A DNA stretch of 64,000 bases from Gemmatimonadota bacterium (GCA_029262115.1 JAJCZZ010000053.1:1-64000), one strand, 5' to 3'. Shown: positions 37,801 through 45,737, counted from the first letter of the stretch. Notes: a model not told the origin generated them from the letters alone. Made by a program: numbers and translations.

Positions 37801-38063
37801 TGACGACGGCCACGACCGTCCTGGGCCTCCTCCCGCTGGTCCTGTTCGGGGACCGTACGGGCTCGAACATCTGGGACGCGCTGGCTCTGGTCCTGATCGG
37901 TGGGCTGCTGTCGTCGACCCTGTTCGTCCTGACGATCACGCCGGCGGTCTACCGGGTGCTCGAGGGGTGGAAGTTGCGCTTTCAGGGGCGTGAGGAGACC
38001 GCCGGCAGCGCCCCCGAAGCGGGCGTCGCGCTGGACCCCCGACCGGCCCCCGCCGCCGGGTAG
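34863..38063 (+). CDS. RND efflux permease, second of two
   Basis: This 1066-residue RND pump starts MIRLSIRRPVAVAMTY and has the TM4 motif MGFGLIVDNSIVVLENVYRRW and the later MMLGIVVNNAILLVDHVN. It is not a recent copy of the preceding pump: the periplasmic loops differ (for example the WAMWGGGWGDDTYISVSVRLPRG segment). Two different RND permeases behind one adaptor recall MdtBC, where the pumps form a heteromeric trimer. The ATG follows the first pump's stop by 3 bp. Confidence 0.93.
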   Translation: MIRLSIRRPVAVAMTYSAVALLGVFAWKNIPIETLPDTSLPRLTVTGTWRGASPETVEAFLTSPLEAAIQQVRGVEKIVSQSYENQNLGTAEIEIEFARDTDMDFARLDLSERIATLEEELPPGVDGVTVARYTPREFEEQSTPFLVYQLTGPYTLEALRRHVDDVVVPEIAQLDGVAQVQVWGGRERRLEVRLDENRIGALGMEPWEVNQRIRELDLVREAGAVRSDGAQMTITIVNRPATAADVRDAVITSRGGTLVRVRDVATVHDAYDEARQLNRVDGRPAVTFQILKERATNTVRVAEAVKARVAELEPINPFGARFLLQTDESENIKEQLTELRARALFSAVVIFLVLLAFLRSLRSAALIFATIAFSVLIALNLIYFGGLTLNLLTLMGLAMGFGLIVDNSIVVLENVYRRWQRGQEPMAAAESGAREVVLPILASTATTLIVFVPFVYLQGELRVYYVPLAVVVGLTLIASLFVAFTFIPSMAGRILGRGGLVFAETSRVGVDASPAPGGSKYDDHPFYVRFYADIIGFTVRFPWLALLVTAGVFGGSYHVFDKYVTTWAMWGGGWGDDTYISVSVRLPRGSDLDRTDELMGFFEERVATMPEVKTFTAQVSPTFGSMRIEFPDFLENTQVPVAIKEQMVAYSHTFTGAEVRVRGFGPSFYGGGSSPPNYAIQVLGYNYERVRDISEDIGKRLQGISRVQEVDTNSSGRFFNRDKASEFVVTVDRGILAGYGMTVTQLVNNLMSAVGGSAQQGRIKLGGEEVQYVVKLDAGDDMDVLALRETLLDTPDGRRIRAGDVIQVESEEILARIRRENQQYERTVAYEFRGPTKLGDLFHDAVIAGTDVPPGYTVQKGQSRWLITEEQQNQIWMVLAVSLLLVYMVTAAVFESLLQPLSVIFTVPLALIGVYLIFFYTGASFTREAYIGVIMMLGIVVNNAILLVDHVNAVRRVRTDLTLSEATVQGTLERVRPILMTTATTVLGLLPLVLFGDRTGSNIWDALALVLIGGLLSSTLFVLTITPAVYRVLEGWKLRFQGREETAGSAPEAGVALDPRPAPAAG

Positions 38064-38073
38064 AGTCCCCAAT

Positions 38074-38973
38074 ATGCGTCCGCTCCGTCAGCGCCGTCCG
38101 TGCCGCTCCTTCCGCCCGCACCGCCCGCTCCCTTCGGTCTGCCCGCGCCGCCAGCACCGCCGCTTCGCCCTCGATGGGGTCGTCGGGCTCGTGTGCGCCG
38201 CGGCTGCTCTGGCGCCCGTCCCAGCCTCCGCGCAGCAGGTGCACGGGCTGGTGCTCTACAACTACGAGGACGTGCCCGTCGCGTTGGCGACGGTCAGCCT
38301 GATCGACACGGCCGGCGTGGTCGTCGCGTCCGCCTTCACCGACGTCAACGGGCGCTTCTCGATTCCGATCGAGGCGGCTGGGACCTACTCCGTCCATGCC
38401 GAGCACCTGACCGCCTTCGACATGGTGGACGGCCCGCTGCAACTCAGCCCCGGGTCCAACACCATGGTGGCGTTCCACATGGTGCCGCATCCGATCGCGC
38501 TCGAGGCGCTGACCGTCGAAGTCGATGGGCGCTCACGCGCCCTTACGCGCTCAGGGTTCTTCGAACGGCAACGAAACGGCTTCGGCTACTTCGTGGAACC
38601 GGCGGATATCGAACGGCGGCGGCCGATCCGCGCGAGCGACCTTCTGCGGACAATTCCCGGGGTGCGCTTCATCGAGTCGAACGGCATGGCTGGCAACAGC
38701 GGCTACCCCATGATGTCCTACGCCATGCGGAGCCGGCTCACCACGAATGCGAGCAGGCCATGCTTTCCGCGCGTCTATGTTGACGGAATCGTGGTGGAGC
38801 AGGGCGGCACGGCCTTCGGCCCGTCCGGCGGATTCGACCAGATCATTGCGGCGAGTGACGTAGCCGCCATGGAAGTGTACCGCAGCCCCGCGGAGACGCC
38901 CGTTCAATTCGGCGGGATGACGGCGTGCGGGGTCATCCTGATGTGGACGAGAATGGGGCTGATCGGGCGCTGA
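38074..38973 (+). CDS. Carboxypeptidase-regulatory-like plus TonB-plug protein without a barrel
   Basis: The 299-residue protein has a long basic N-region, a signal segment ending ASAQQ, a carboxypeptidase regulatory-like beta domain (about 60-150: VHGLVLYNYEDVPVALATVSL, DVNGRFSIPI), and then a TonB-dependent receptor plug-type domain (DLLRTIPGVRFIES, PRVYVDGIVVEQGG, DVAAMEVYRSPAETPVQFGG, CGVILMWTR). A transporter would continue with a ~500-residue beta-barrel; this one stops. It lies 10 bp after the second pump, so it belongs to the efflux operon. Such plug-only proteins have no proven role. Confidence 0.8.
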   Translation: MRPLRQRRPCRSFRPHRPLPSVCPRRQHRRFALDGVVGLVCAAAALAPVPASAQQVHGLVLYNYEDVPVALATVSLIDTAGVVVASAFTDVNGRFSIPIEAAGTYSVHAEHLTAFDMVDGPLQLSPGSNTMVAFHMVPHPIALEALTVEVDGRSRALTRSGFFERQRNGFGYFVEPADIERRRPIRASDLLRTIPGVRFIESNGMAGNSGYPMMSYAMRSRLTTNASRPCFPRVYVDGIVVEQGGTAFGPSGGFDQIIAASDVAAMEVYRSPAETPVQFGGMTACGVILMWTRMGLIGR

Positions 38974-39061
38974 CCTGCCCGCACATCTCCATAGTACAGC
39001 GGTTCGGCTACCTTTTCTGGCTGACCGGAACGCATGCTCTTCGCCTCGAGACGCCGCCGAC

Positions 39062-41419
39062 ATGGATGCCTCCTCCCACGCCCGCGAATCCAAGCCCGAC
39101 TTCATCCGGCAGATCGTTGCCGAACATCTCGAAGAGGGCCGGTACGACCAGGTCGTAACCCGCTTTCCCCCGGAGCCGAACGGCTACCTGCACATCGGGC
39201 ACGCGAAGGCGATCTGCACGAACTTCGGCATCGCCGAGGAGTTCGGCGGCCGCTACCACCTCCGCTTCGACGACACGAACCCCGAGACCGAGAACGAGGA
39301 CTTCGTCCGGGCCATCCAGGACGACGTCCGCTGGCTGGGCTTCGACTGGGGCGACCATCTCTACTTCGCATCGGACTACTTCGAGCGGATGTACGACTCC
39401 GCGCTCGTGCTCATCCGGAAGGGGCTGGCGTACGTGGACTCGTCGTCCGAGCAGGAGATCCGGGACGCACGCGGCACGGTAACCGAGCCGGGACGGCCCA
39501 CGGCGTATCGGGACCGCACGGTCAAGGAGAACCTCGATCTGTTCGAGAGGATGCGGGCGGGCGAGTTCCCGAACGGGGCGCACGTACTTCGCGCGAAGGC
39601 GGATCTCGAGTCGCCGAACATGATCATGCGCGACCCGGTCCTCTACCGGATCCGGCACGCATCGCACTACCGCACCGGAGACGACTGGTGCATCTACCCG
39701 CTCTACGACTACGCCCATTGTCTCGAAGACGCGTACGAGGGTATCACGCACTCGCTGTGCACGCTCGAGTTCGACAACAACCGGGAGATCTACGACTGGC
39801 TGCTCGAGAACGTCGGCTTCGAGGAGCCCCGCCCGCATCAGTACGAGTTCAATCGGCTTACGCCCGACTACACGGTCGTGTCCAAGCGCCGGTTGATCCG
39901 GATGGTCGAGGAGGGACTCGTCGATGGGTGGGACGACCCGCGGATGCCGACGCTGGCGGGCCTGCGTAGGCGGGGTGTGCCGCCCGAGGCGGTGCGGCGC
40001 TTCACGGAGATGGCCGGTCTGGCCAAGACCAACGCGCGGATGGACATCGGCAAGTTGGAGTTCGCCATCCGTGATACGCTGAACCCGGTCGCACCCCGGC
40101 TCATGGCGGTGCTCGACCCGCTCAAGGTGGTCCTCACCAACTATCCAGACGGGCCCGGCGAGGTCATCGAGGCGCCCCTGTATCCACACGACGTGCCGCT
40201 CGAAGGAACACGGCCGGTGCCATTCGGACGCGAGGTGTGGATCGAGCGGGCGGACTTCTCCGACGATCCGCCCAAGGGCTTCCGGAGGCTCGTGGCGGGC
40301 GGCGAGGTGCGGCTGCGCTACGCCTATGTCGTGCGGTGCGACGAGGTCGTCCGGGACGACGCGGGACGCGTGACCGAGCTACGGTGCAGCTACGACCCGG
40401 ACACACGCGGCGGCGACACGCCGGACGGGCGGAAGGTAAAGGGGACCGTTCAGTGGGTGTCAGCCGAGCACGGCCGCGACGCGGAAATGCGTCTGTACGA
40501 TCGACTCTTCACCGAGGCGAATCCCGAGGCCGCGGCCGGCCAGGACGGCGACTTCCTGGACTTCCTGAACCCCGAGTCGCGGACGGTCGTGGCCGGCGCG
40601 TGGGTCGAGCCGTACGCGCTCGAAGTGGCGGACGACGAGCGCGTGCAGTTCGAGCGGACCGGGTACTTCTGGCGGGATCCGGTGGACGGTCGTGGCGACG
40701 CGCTGGTCTACAACCGGATCGTGACCCTGAAGGACACGTGGACGAACCGCCGAGAGACGGGCGCCGCCCCGGGTGGAGGAGGGGACGGTGGGCGGTCCAC
40801 CTCGGGCGCCCGCGCCACCACCTCGACGAAGCACGTGCCCGGCGAGGACCGCAGCGCCGCCCGTGAGGCCGATCCCGAACTCGCCGCCCGCATGGAGCGA
40901 TACACGAAGGCGTGGGCGCTGAGCGACGAACAGGCCGATGTCCTGACCGGGACGAGGGCGGGGAGCGACTTCTTCGAAGAGGCAGTGGCCGAGCACCCGG
41001 ACCCCGTCGGCGTGGCGACCTGGATGGTGAACGACGTGCGCAGCGTCCTGACCGACGACGGTGTGACGGTGCTCCCGTTCGACGGCGTGGCCCTCGGGCG
41101 CCTCGTCGGGATGGTGGCGCGCGGCGAGATCTCGCGGCGGGCGGCGAAGGACGTTCTGGCCGACATGGCCGAATCGGGAGAGGAGCCCGACGCGATCGTG
41201 AAGCGTCTCGGGCTCGCGAAGATGGACGACGTCGAGGCGCTGGGCCGTGTGGTGGACACCGTCCTCGAGGAGTGGTCGGACAAGGTCGAGGCCTACCGGG
41301 CCGGCAACCGGAACCTGATCGGCCTGTTCGTGGGCCAGGCCATGAAGGCCACGGGCGGGGCGGCCGATCCGAAGACGGTGCGGAAGCTGCTCACCACTCG
41401 CCTGGAGGGCGGCACGTGA
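39062..41419 (+). CDS. glnS: Glutaminyl-tRNA synthetase with C-terminal YqeY-like domain
   Basis: The 785-residue protein has the GlnRS HIGH box (H44-I-G-H47 in FPPEPNGYLHIGHAKAI), the KMSKS-equivalent VSKRR (273-277), DDTNPETENEDF, and the anticodon-binding beta barrels. After about residue 600 a Gly/Ser linker leads into a ~170-residue GatB/YqeY-type helical domain (ADPELAARMERYTKAWAL ... NRNLIGLFVGQAMKATGGAADPKTVRKLL). Such GlnRS-YqeY fusions are known; the tail is thought to help bind tRNA-Gln. Its stop overlaps the gltX start by 4 bp. Confidence 0.95.
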   Translation: MDASSHARESKPDFIRQIVAEHLEEGRYDQVVTRFPPEPNGYLHIGHAKAICTNFGIAEEFGGRYHLRFDDTNPETENEDFVRAIQDDVRWLGFDWGDHLYFASDYFERMYDSALVLIRKGLAYVDSSSEQEIRDARGTVTEPGRPTAYRDRTVKENLDLFERMRAGEFPNGAHVLRAKADLESPNMIMRDPVLYRIRHASHYRTGDDWCIYPLYDYAHCLEDAYEGITHSLCTLEFDNNREIYDWLLENVGFEEPRPHQYEFNRLTPDYTVVSKRRLIRMVEEGLVDGWDDPRMPTLAGLRRRGVPPEAVRRFTEMAGLAKTNARMDIGKLEFAIRDTLNPVAPRLMAVLDPLKVVLTNYPDGPGEVIEAPLYPHDVPLEGTRPVPFGREVWIERADFSDDPPKGFRRLVAGGEVRLRYAYVVRCDEVVRDDAGRVTELRCSYDPDTRGGDTPDGRKVKGTVQWVSAEHGRDAEMRLYDRLFTEANPEAAAGQDGDFLDFLNPESRTVVAGAWVEPYALEVADDERVQFERTGYFWRDPVDGRGDALVYNRIVTLKDTWTNRRETGAAPGGGGDGGRSTSGARATTSTKHVPGEDRSAAREADPELAARMERYTKAWALSDEQADVLTGTRAGSDFFEEAVAEHPDPVGVATWMVNDVRSVLTDDGVTVLPFDGVALGRLVGMVARGEISRRAAKDVLADMAESGEEPDAIVKRLGLAKMDDVEALGRVVDTVLEEWSDKVEAYRAGNRNLIGLFVGQAMKATGGAADPKTVRKLLTTRLEGGT

Positions 41420-42855
41420 GCGTCCGGGTGCGCTTCGCCCCATCCCCCACGGGATACCTGCACGTTGGAGGGGCCCGCACCGCGCTGTTCAACTGGCTTA
41501 TCGCACGGAAGCATGGAGGCGTCTTTGTGCTGCGTGTGGAGGATACCGACCGGGCCCGCTCGAGTGATGAGCACACCGCCGCGATCCTGGACGGTCTCAC
41601 TTGGCTGGGTCTGGACTGGGACGAAGGGCCGTTCTTCCAGTCGTACGGACTCGAGCGTCACCGTGCCGCCGCGCTCCGCCTTCTCGAGGAGGGCAAGGCC
41701 TACCGTGACTTCACGACCCCTGGAGGGATCAGGGACGAGGCGGAAGCGCGGGGCATGCATCCGAGCCACGTCGCGCGGGAGAAGGCCGACGCGCTGGGAG
41801 ACGCTGAGGCAGAGAAGCGGGCCGCCTCGGGTCAGCCGTTCGCGGTCCGGTTTCGGGTGCCGGAGGGCGAGACGGTCTTCCAGGACCGCGTCCACGGCGA
41901 GATGCGCTTCGCCAACCGGGACGTGGACGACCTGGTCATCCTCCGGAGCGACGGCACCCCGGTGTACAATCTGGCGGTGGTGTCGGACGACGACGAGATG
42001 GGCATCACCCTGGTGCTTCGAGGGGACGACCACCTCTCCAACACGCCGAAGCAGGTCCTCCTCTACCGGGCGCTGGGGTATCCCGAACCGGACTTCGCGC
42101 ACGTTCCGTTGATCCTCGGCGCCGACGGGAAGCGGCTATCGAAGCGGCACGGGGCGACGGCTGTGGGCGACTACGAGAACCAGGGCATCCTTCCCAGCGC
42201 CATGGTCAACTTCCTCGCGTTGCTCGGGTGGAATCCGGGAGATGAGCGAGAAATGATGTCCGTGGCGGAGCTGGTGAAGGCCTTCGACGAAGCCAGAATC
42301 CTCAAGAAGAGCTCCGTCTTCGATCTGGAGAAGCTGGGGTGGCTCAACGGCCGGCATCTGGCCGAGACTCCGACGGACCAGTTGGTCCCACGCGTACGGT
42401 CCCGGCTCGAGGGAGCCGCACAGCCCGCGAGCGAACGACTGGACAACTCAGAGTGGATGAGCGCCCTGGTCGACCTCCTGAAAGTCCGGGCCCGCTCCGT
42501 GGATGAGATGGCCGAGCAGGCCCGACCGTTCGTCTTCGACGAGGTCGCCTTCGACGAGCGAGCGGTCGCCAAACATTGGGAGCGCGATCCGAGCGGTGCG
42601 CTCGACCGCCTCGAGGCCGTCGGCGGCGCCGTCAAAACGTGTGAATGGCGCGAGGACGCGCTGGAAGTAGCGGTGCGCGACTCGGCGGCCGACCTCGGCA
42701 TCGGGGCAGGCAAGCTCATTCACCCGCTTCGGGTGGCGTTGACCGGGCAGATGAACAGCCCGGGGATCTTCGACGTGATGGTGCTGCTCGGCAAAGAACG
42801 CACCATGGAACGGCTCCGATCGGCCCTGGTCCGTCTGCGCAGCCTGGGAGAATAA
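41416..42855 (+). CDS. gltX: Glutamyl-tRNA synthetase
   Basis: The 479-residue enzyme starts VRVRFAPSPTGYLHVGGARTALFN (HIGH box as HVGG). It has LRVEDTDRARSSDEHTAAIL, the KMSKS-like KRLSKRHGA, and a C-terminal helical anticodon domain. The GTG start at 41416 overlaps glnS. Because a dedicated GlnRS is encoded next to it, this GluRS is probably discriminating and charges only tRNA-Glu. Confidence 0.96.
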   Translation: MSVRVRFAPSPTGYLHVGGARTALFNWLIARKHGGVFVLRVEDTDRARSSDEHTAAILDGLTWLGLDWDEGPFFQSYGLERHRAAALRLLEEGKAYRDFTTPGGIRDEAEARGMHPSHVAREKADALGDAEAEKRAASGQPFAVRFRVPEGETVFQDRVHGEMRFANRDVDDLVILRSDGTPVYNLAVVSDDDEMGITLVLRGDDHLSNTPKQVLLYRALGYPEPDFAHVPLILGADGKRLSKRHGATAVGDYENQGILPSAMVNFLALLGWNPGDEREMMSVAELVKAFDEARILKKSSVFDLEKLGWLNGRHLAETPTDQLVPRVRSRLEGAAQPASERLDNSEWMSALVDLLKVRARSVDEMAEQARPFVFDEVAFDERAVAKHWERDPSGALDRLEAVGGAVKTCEWREDALEVAVRDSAADLGIGAGKLIHPLRVALTGQMNSPGIFDVMVLLGKERTMERLRSALVRLRSLGE

Positions 42856-42861
42856 CCTTTC

Positions 42862-42891
42862 TTGACACCCCTTTCCGACGCACATTAGGAT
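42862..42891 (+). promoter_or_regulatory. Sigma-70-type promoter upstream of the LexA-like gene
   Basis: TTGACA (42862-42867) and TAGGAT (42886-42891) are separated by 18 bp, directly after the gltX stop and about 50 bp before the LexA-like GTG start. The -35 is a perfect consensus. No inverted repeat typical of a LexA operator is obvious around it. Confidence 0.65.
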
Positions 42892-42944
42892 AGCCCTCCC
42901 CGCCGTATGTTTCCTGCGGCTCCCTGCTCGCCAAAAGGCAATCC

Positions 42945-43661
42945 GTGGCACGCTCCGACCTCACCCCTTCTCGTGAACTACCACGCGGTTCGGCGCGCCG
43001 GGTCGGGGAGAGCGAGTCACTCACGGACGTCGAGAGGAAGATCCTCGACTTCATGGTGCAGTACCTGCGCGCGAATACGTACCAGCCGTCGATCCGTGAG
43101 ATCGGCGAGCGGTTCGGCATCAAGAGCACCAAGACCGTGTCGGAGCACCTCCAGTCTCTGGCCGACAAGGGCTTTCTGGAACGCGATCCGTCGCGCTCCC
43201 GCGGCGTCAAGATTCTCGGGGTCGATCTGTCGGCCCAGACCGTGTCCGTTCCGTGCTTCGCGGAGGTCCCGACGGACGGTCGACGTCCGCTGACCAAGGA
43301 CGCCGACTTCCACCTCTCGCTGGATCGGCGGTTGGCGGGAGGGAAGGGGTGCTTCTTCGTGAGGGCGGGGTCGGGCGACCTCGCGGTGCTCGGCGTGACG
43401 GAGGGCGACTACGTTCTGGTCGAGCCGGTCGGCGTGGACGACATCACGGACGGGCAGATCGTCATGGCGCGCGACGGGGGTGCCTCGTGGTTCCACCGCG
43501 TCGGCCGCAACGGATCGGGGCTCACACTGGAGTCCCTCAAGCCGGGCGCCGGCCTGACCTTGGTGGAAGATGCGTCACGCCTTCTCCTGCTCGGGCGCGT
43601 CATCGCCTTCTACCGCAGGATGGACGACAGCGCCGGGGCGCTGAACCTCACGCAGCACTGA
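42945..43661 (+). CDS. LexA-like repressor apparently lacking the autocleavage residues
   Basis: The 238-residue protein has the LexA winged HTH (LTDVERKILDFMVQYL, QPSIREIGERFGIKSTKTVSEHLQSL, KGFLERDPSRSRGVKIL) and a C-terminal S24-like fold (FFVRAG, GVTEGDYVLVEP, DGQIVMARDGG, LLGRVIAFYRR). Aligned by eye to E. coli LexA, the Ala-Gly cleavage bond falls on T110-D111, the catalytic Ser on D145 (S143 is two residues away) and the catalytic Lys on H184. It would then bind DNA but not self-cleave under RecA, so its tie to the SOS response is doubtful. The GTG at 42945 is the best start. tadA follows 24 bp downstream. Confidence 0.82.
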   Translation: MARSDLTPSRELPRGSARRVGESESLTDVERKILDFMVQYLRANTYQPSIREIGERFGIKSTKTVSEHLQSLADKGFLERDPSRSRGVKILGVDLSAQTVSVPCFAEVPTDGRRPLTKDADFHLSLDRRLAGGKGCFFVRAGSGDLAVLGVTEGDYVLVEPVGVDDITDGQIVMARDGGASWFHRVGRNGSGLTLESLKPGAGLTLVEDASRLLLLGRVIAFYRRMDDSAGALNLTQH

Positions 43662-43685
43662 GGTCGTCGTCCGCGTCCGGTCATC

Positions 43686-44216
43686 TTGAGAGCCCCGACC
43701 GCAGGACCCCTCACCGACGGCGCGTCCGACCAACCGACGCCGACTGATCCGGTGGACCGCATGTGGATGGCGCGGGCCTTGGAGTGCGCAGCCGCGGCCG
43801 GCTTCCGCGGAGAGGTGCCGGTCGGCGCCGTCCTCGTCTCGGGGGAGCGCTTGGTGGCTGAGTCGCACAACCGGACGGTCACCGACGCGGATCCCACGGG
43901 GCACGCCGAGATGTACGTGCTACGTCGCGGAGCTGCCCTCCAGGGAGACTTCAGGCTCATCGACGCCGTACTCTACGTGACCCTGGAACCGTGTGCGATG
44001 TGCGCGGGTGCAATCGTGCTGGCCCGTGTGCCGCGCGTCGTCTTCGGGGCGAGCGACCCGAAGGCCGGTATGGCCGGATCGCTCGGGAATCTGCTTCAGG
44101 ACCCGCGGCTTAATCACCGATGCGACGTGACGCCCGGGATTCTGGCAGACCGGTCCGCGGCGTTGCTGCGGCGGTTCTTTCGTGCGCGGCGTGGGGCGGG
44201 GGCGGGGGGGGCGTAG
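43686..44216 (+). CDS. tadA: tRNA-specific adenosine deaminase
   Basis: The 176-residue zinc deaminase has the HAE motif (GHAEMYVLR) and PCAMC (LEPCAMCAGAIVLARV), with FRGEVPVGAVLV and FGASDPKAGMAGS. TadA makes inosine at the wobble position of tRNA-Arg(ACG) and is essential in most bacteria. A TTG at 43686 gives the longest form; an internal ATG at 43761 (MARALECA) would give a more usual N-terminus. A Gly/Ala/Arg tail (RRGAGAGGA) ends the protein. Beyond it begins the lower-GC accessory island. Confidence 0.92.
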   Translation: MRAPTAGPLTDGASDQPTPTDPVDRMWMARALECAAAAGFRGEVPVGAVLVSGERLVAESHNRTVTDADPTGHAEMYVLRRGAALQGDFRLIDAVLYVTLEPCAMCAGAIVLARVPRVVFGASDPKAGMAGSLGNLLQDPRLNHRCDVTPGILADRSAALLRRFFRARRGAGAGGA

Positions 44217-44704
44217 GCCGGACTCGAACTTCCGCCCCGTGTCCGCTCGAGGCTCGGCCCTGCTACCAGGCCGGGACGTTCGGCGCCCTTCGGCTCGCAG
44301 GCACGCTCAACGAAGACACGAAACGACTGGGGTCGCCCTCACTGGTGTCCAAGAGAGTATGGCGGGAATACTACGGGTGAGTATCAACGGATGTATCGTG
44401 CCCGCAGAGGGCCGCCCCCCCGGAGTCGTACGAGCGAATCCGACGGAGTCCCTTCCGTCCTGTACGCTATGGCCTCCTCCGCCGGGCTTGAGAAGCCTCT
44501 ACCGCCCTCGAACCCCGTGCTACGCCTACGCGGTGAAGACAGCGGAAGGAGAGGGTTCCCTCGGTAGGTAAGCCAAGAGGAGGCCAAGTGTATCTTGGCC
44601 GAATAATAGCTCAGTTCCGCCTGGCCGTGCCCCCGACCGCGGGGAATGGGCGGACCGTGTACGCTGCAGCCCTCGACCGGGGTCAGTCCGCAGATTATCT
44701 TGCA
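44217..44704. other. Gene-free boundary between core genes and the accessory island
   Basis: These 488 bp hold no gene I can support. Because tadA often precedes the SRP RNA gene, I looked for the conserved GGAA-tetraloop domain and did not find it. Near 44217-44245 the minus strand has a tRNA 3'-end-like string (AAGTTCGAGTCC), but the T stem does not pair. GGCCCTG-ctac-CAGGCC (about 44257-44273) can form a short hairpin. GC falls within this stretch, so the island edge probably lies here. Confidence 0.4.
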
Positions 44705-45364
44705 TCATGGCAGCAAGTCCCGCAGGTCCTCGGCCTCTGCAATGCCCGCGTGAACTCCCCGGTACCCGACGAACGTCGGGGTCATCCGAATCCCGAGCTT
44801 TACCGCCAGCTCCTCGTCCGAACGCAGGCGCGCGCGAGCTTGGTCAGAGGCCATGCATGTTACCAACTGACCTGGCGCTGACATTCCGGCGCTTTCGGCT
44901 TCGACGAACCAGTCGGCCGTGTCACTCTGCCACCTGTCAGTGGTTAGGAGGTGCTGGTGCATCTCACTGAACTCATCGGCGAGATCGGCACAAATGGCCG
45001 CCAACGCGGCTGATTCAGCGTACGGATGAAGCAGTCTCAGAGGAAGATGCCGATGGATCAGGGTCGCGTCCTCCAAGGCTGCGACCGCCTGAATCGTCGT
45101 TTCGGCCCGACGACAGTAGGGGCATTGGTAGTCAAAAAACTCAATAAGTACCCTTGAGGCGGCCGTCGGTTCTGGCCCGGTAGGGGCCAAAGATGACCAG
45201 TTCTCCGCGATCAATTCCCTTGTAGCCCGTTGCTGGACAAGGTCGCCGAGCCAACCTCCCAACGGCCCGCGAGGCGAAGCCAAGGCAATCAACACGAATC
45301 CTAAAACGGCCACATTGACAACCTGATCTAATTTGCCAGCACGGTGATTTTCGTTGTTATCCAC
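44705..45364 (-). CDS. Membrane-anchored DsbA-like thioredoxin (CPYC)
   Basis: The 219-residue protein has a short polar N-terminus, one membrane segment (about residues 13-30) and a DsbA/thioredoxin domain: VLIEFFDYQCPYCRRAETTIQ (C81-P-Y-C84), a helical insertion as in DsbA, and the cis-Pro region GIRMTPTFVGYRG. This group forms or reshuffles disulfides in the periplasm. It starts with GTG 95 bp downstream of the six-cysteine peptide gene on the same strand, without a terminator between. The peptide is therefore a plausible substrate. Base composition is less GC-rich than in core genes. Confidence 0.85.
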   Translation of the reverse strand: MDNNENHRAGKLDQVVNVAVLGFVLIALASPRGPLGGWLGDLVQQRATRELIAENWSSLAPTGPEPTAASRVLIEFFDYQCPYCRRAETTIQAVAALEDATLIHRHLPLRLLHPYAESAALAAICADLADEFSEMHQHLLTTDRWQSDTADWFVEAESAGMSAPGQLVTCMASDQARARLRSDEELAVKLGIRMTPTFVGYRGVHAGIAEAEDLRDLLP

Positions 45365-45459
45365 GTGTATGTCTCAACGCCTTGAGCGCATGGTTACGGT
45401 GATCTTGGCACATTCATCTTGAGGCGGCGGGGGCTCGCCAGTTGATTTCGGCTGCGGAG

Positions 45460-45660
45460 CTAGCAGCCCCGTCCGGACTGCCCGGAGTCGTCGCAGTCCC
45501 AGTAGTAGCACCCACCCGCGACACACATTTCGCAGACCTCGCCCGTGCTGGCTGTTACGTCATCGCAATTGCCATCCGCCGCCGCCGGTGCGACAGCGAA
45601 GGTCGCAGTGCCGATCATGACACCGAGGACCAGAAACAGCTTCCGCAAAAGGTTATTCAT
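45460..45660 (-). CDS. Small secreted six-cysteine peptide
   Basis: The 66-residue precursor starts at an ATG (45660) with a strong GGAGGT site 6 bp upstream. It has a classical signal peptide (MNNLLRKLFLVLGVMIG ... APAAA|DG, cut after residue 28). The predicted mature peptide is 38 residues with six cysteines at positions 4, 15, 18, 23, 28 and 38, plus an acidic, Gly/Tyr/Trp-rich composition and a C-terminal Cys. Three disulfides are possible. It matches no peptide family I know. The next gene on the strand is a DsbA-like oxidoreductase, and across the divergent promoter lie a secreted beta-propeller and a regulator. A longer in-frame start at 45714 exists but lacks a ribosome site. Confidence 0.7.
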   Translation of the reverse strand: MNNLLRKLFLVLGVMIGTATFAVAPAAADGNCDDVTASTGEVCEMCVAGGCYYWDCDDSGQSGRGC

Positions 45661-45737
45661 GTGAAGACCTCCTTGAGATTGTGAGGGCTGACGCGGCCCC
45701 CGCCGCTTCGACATAATCGTGGGTCCTGCACCCCCCA

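Noticed and set aside
44217-44300. tRNA gene on the minus strand ending in AAGTTCGAGTCCGGCC
   Set aside because: The T stem does not pair and no 73-nt cloverleaf with a matching acceptor stem fits.
44217-44704. SRP (4.5S) RNA gene, expected after tadA in some genomes
   Set aside because: The conserved GGAA-loop domain IV sequence is absent on both strands.
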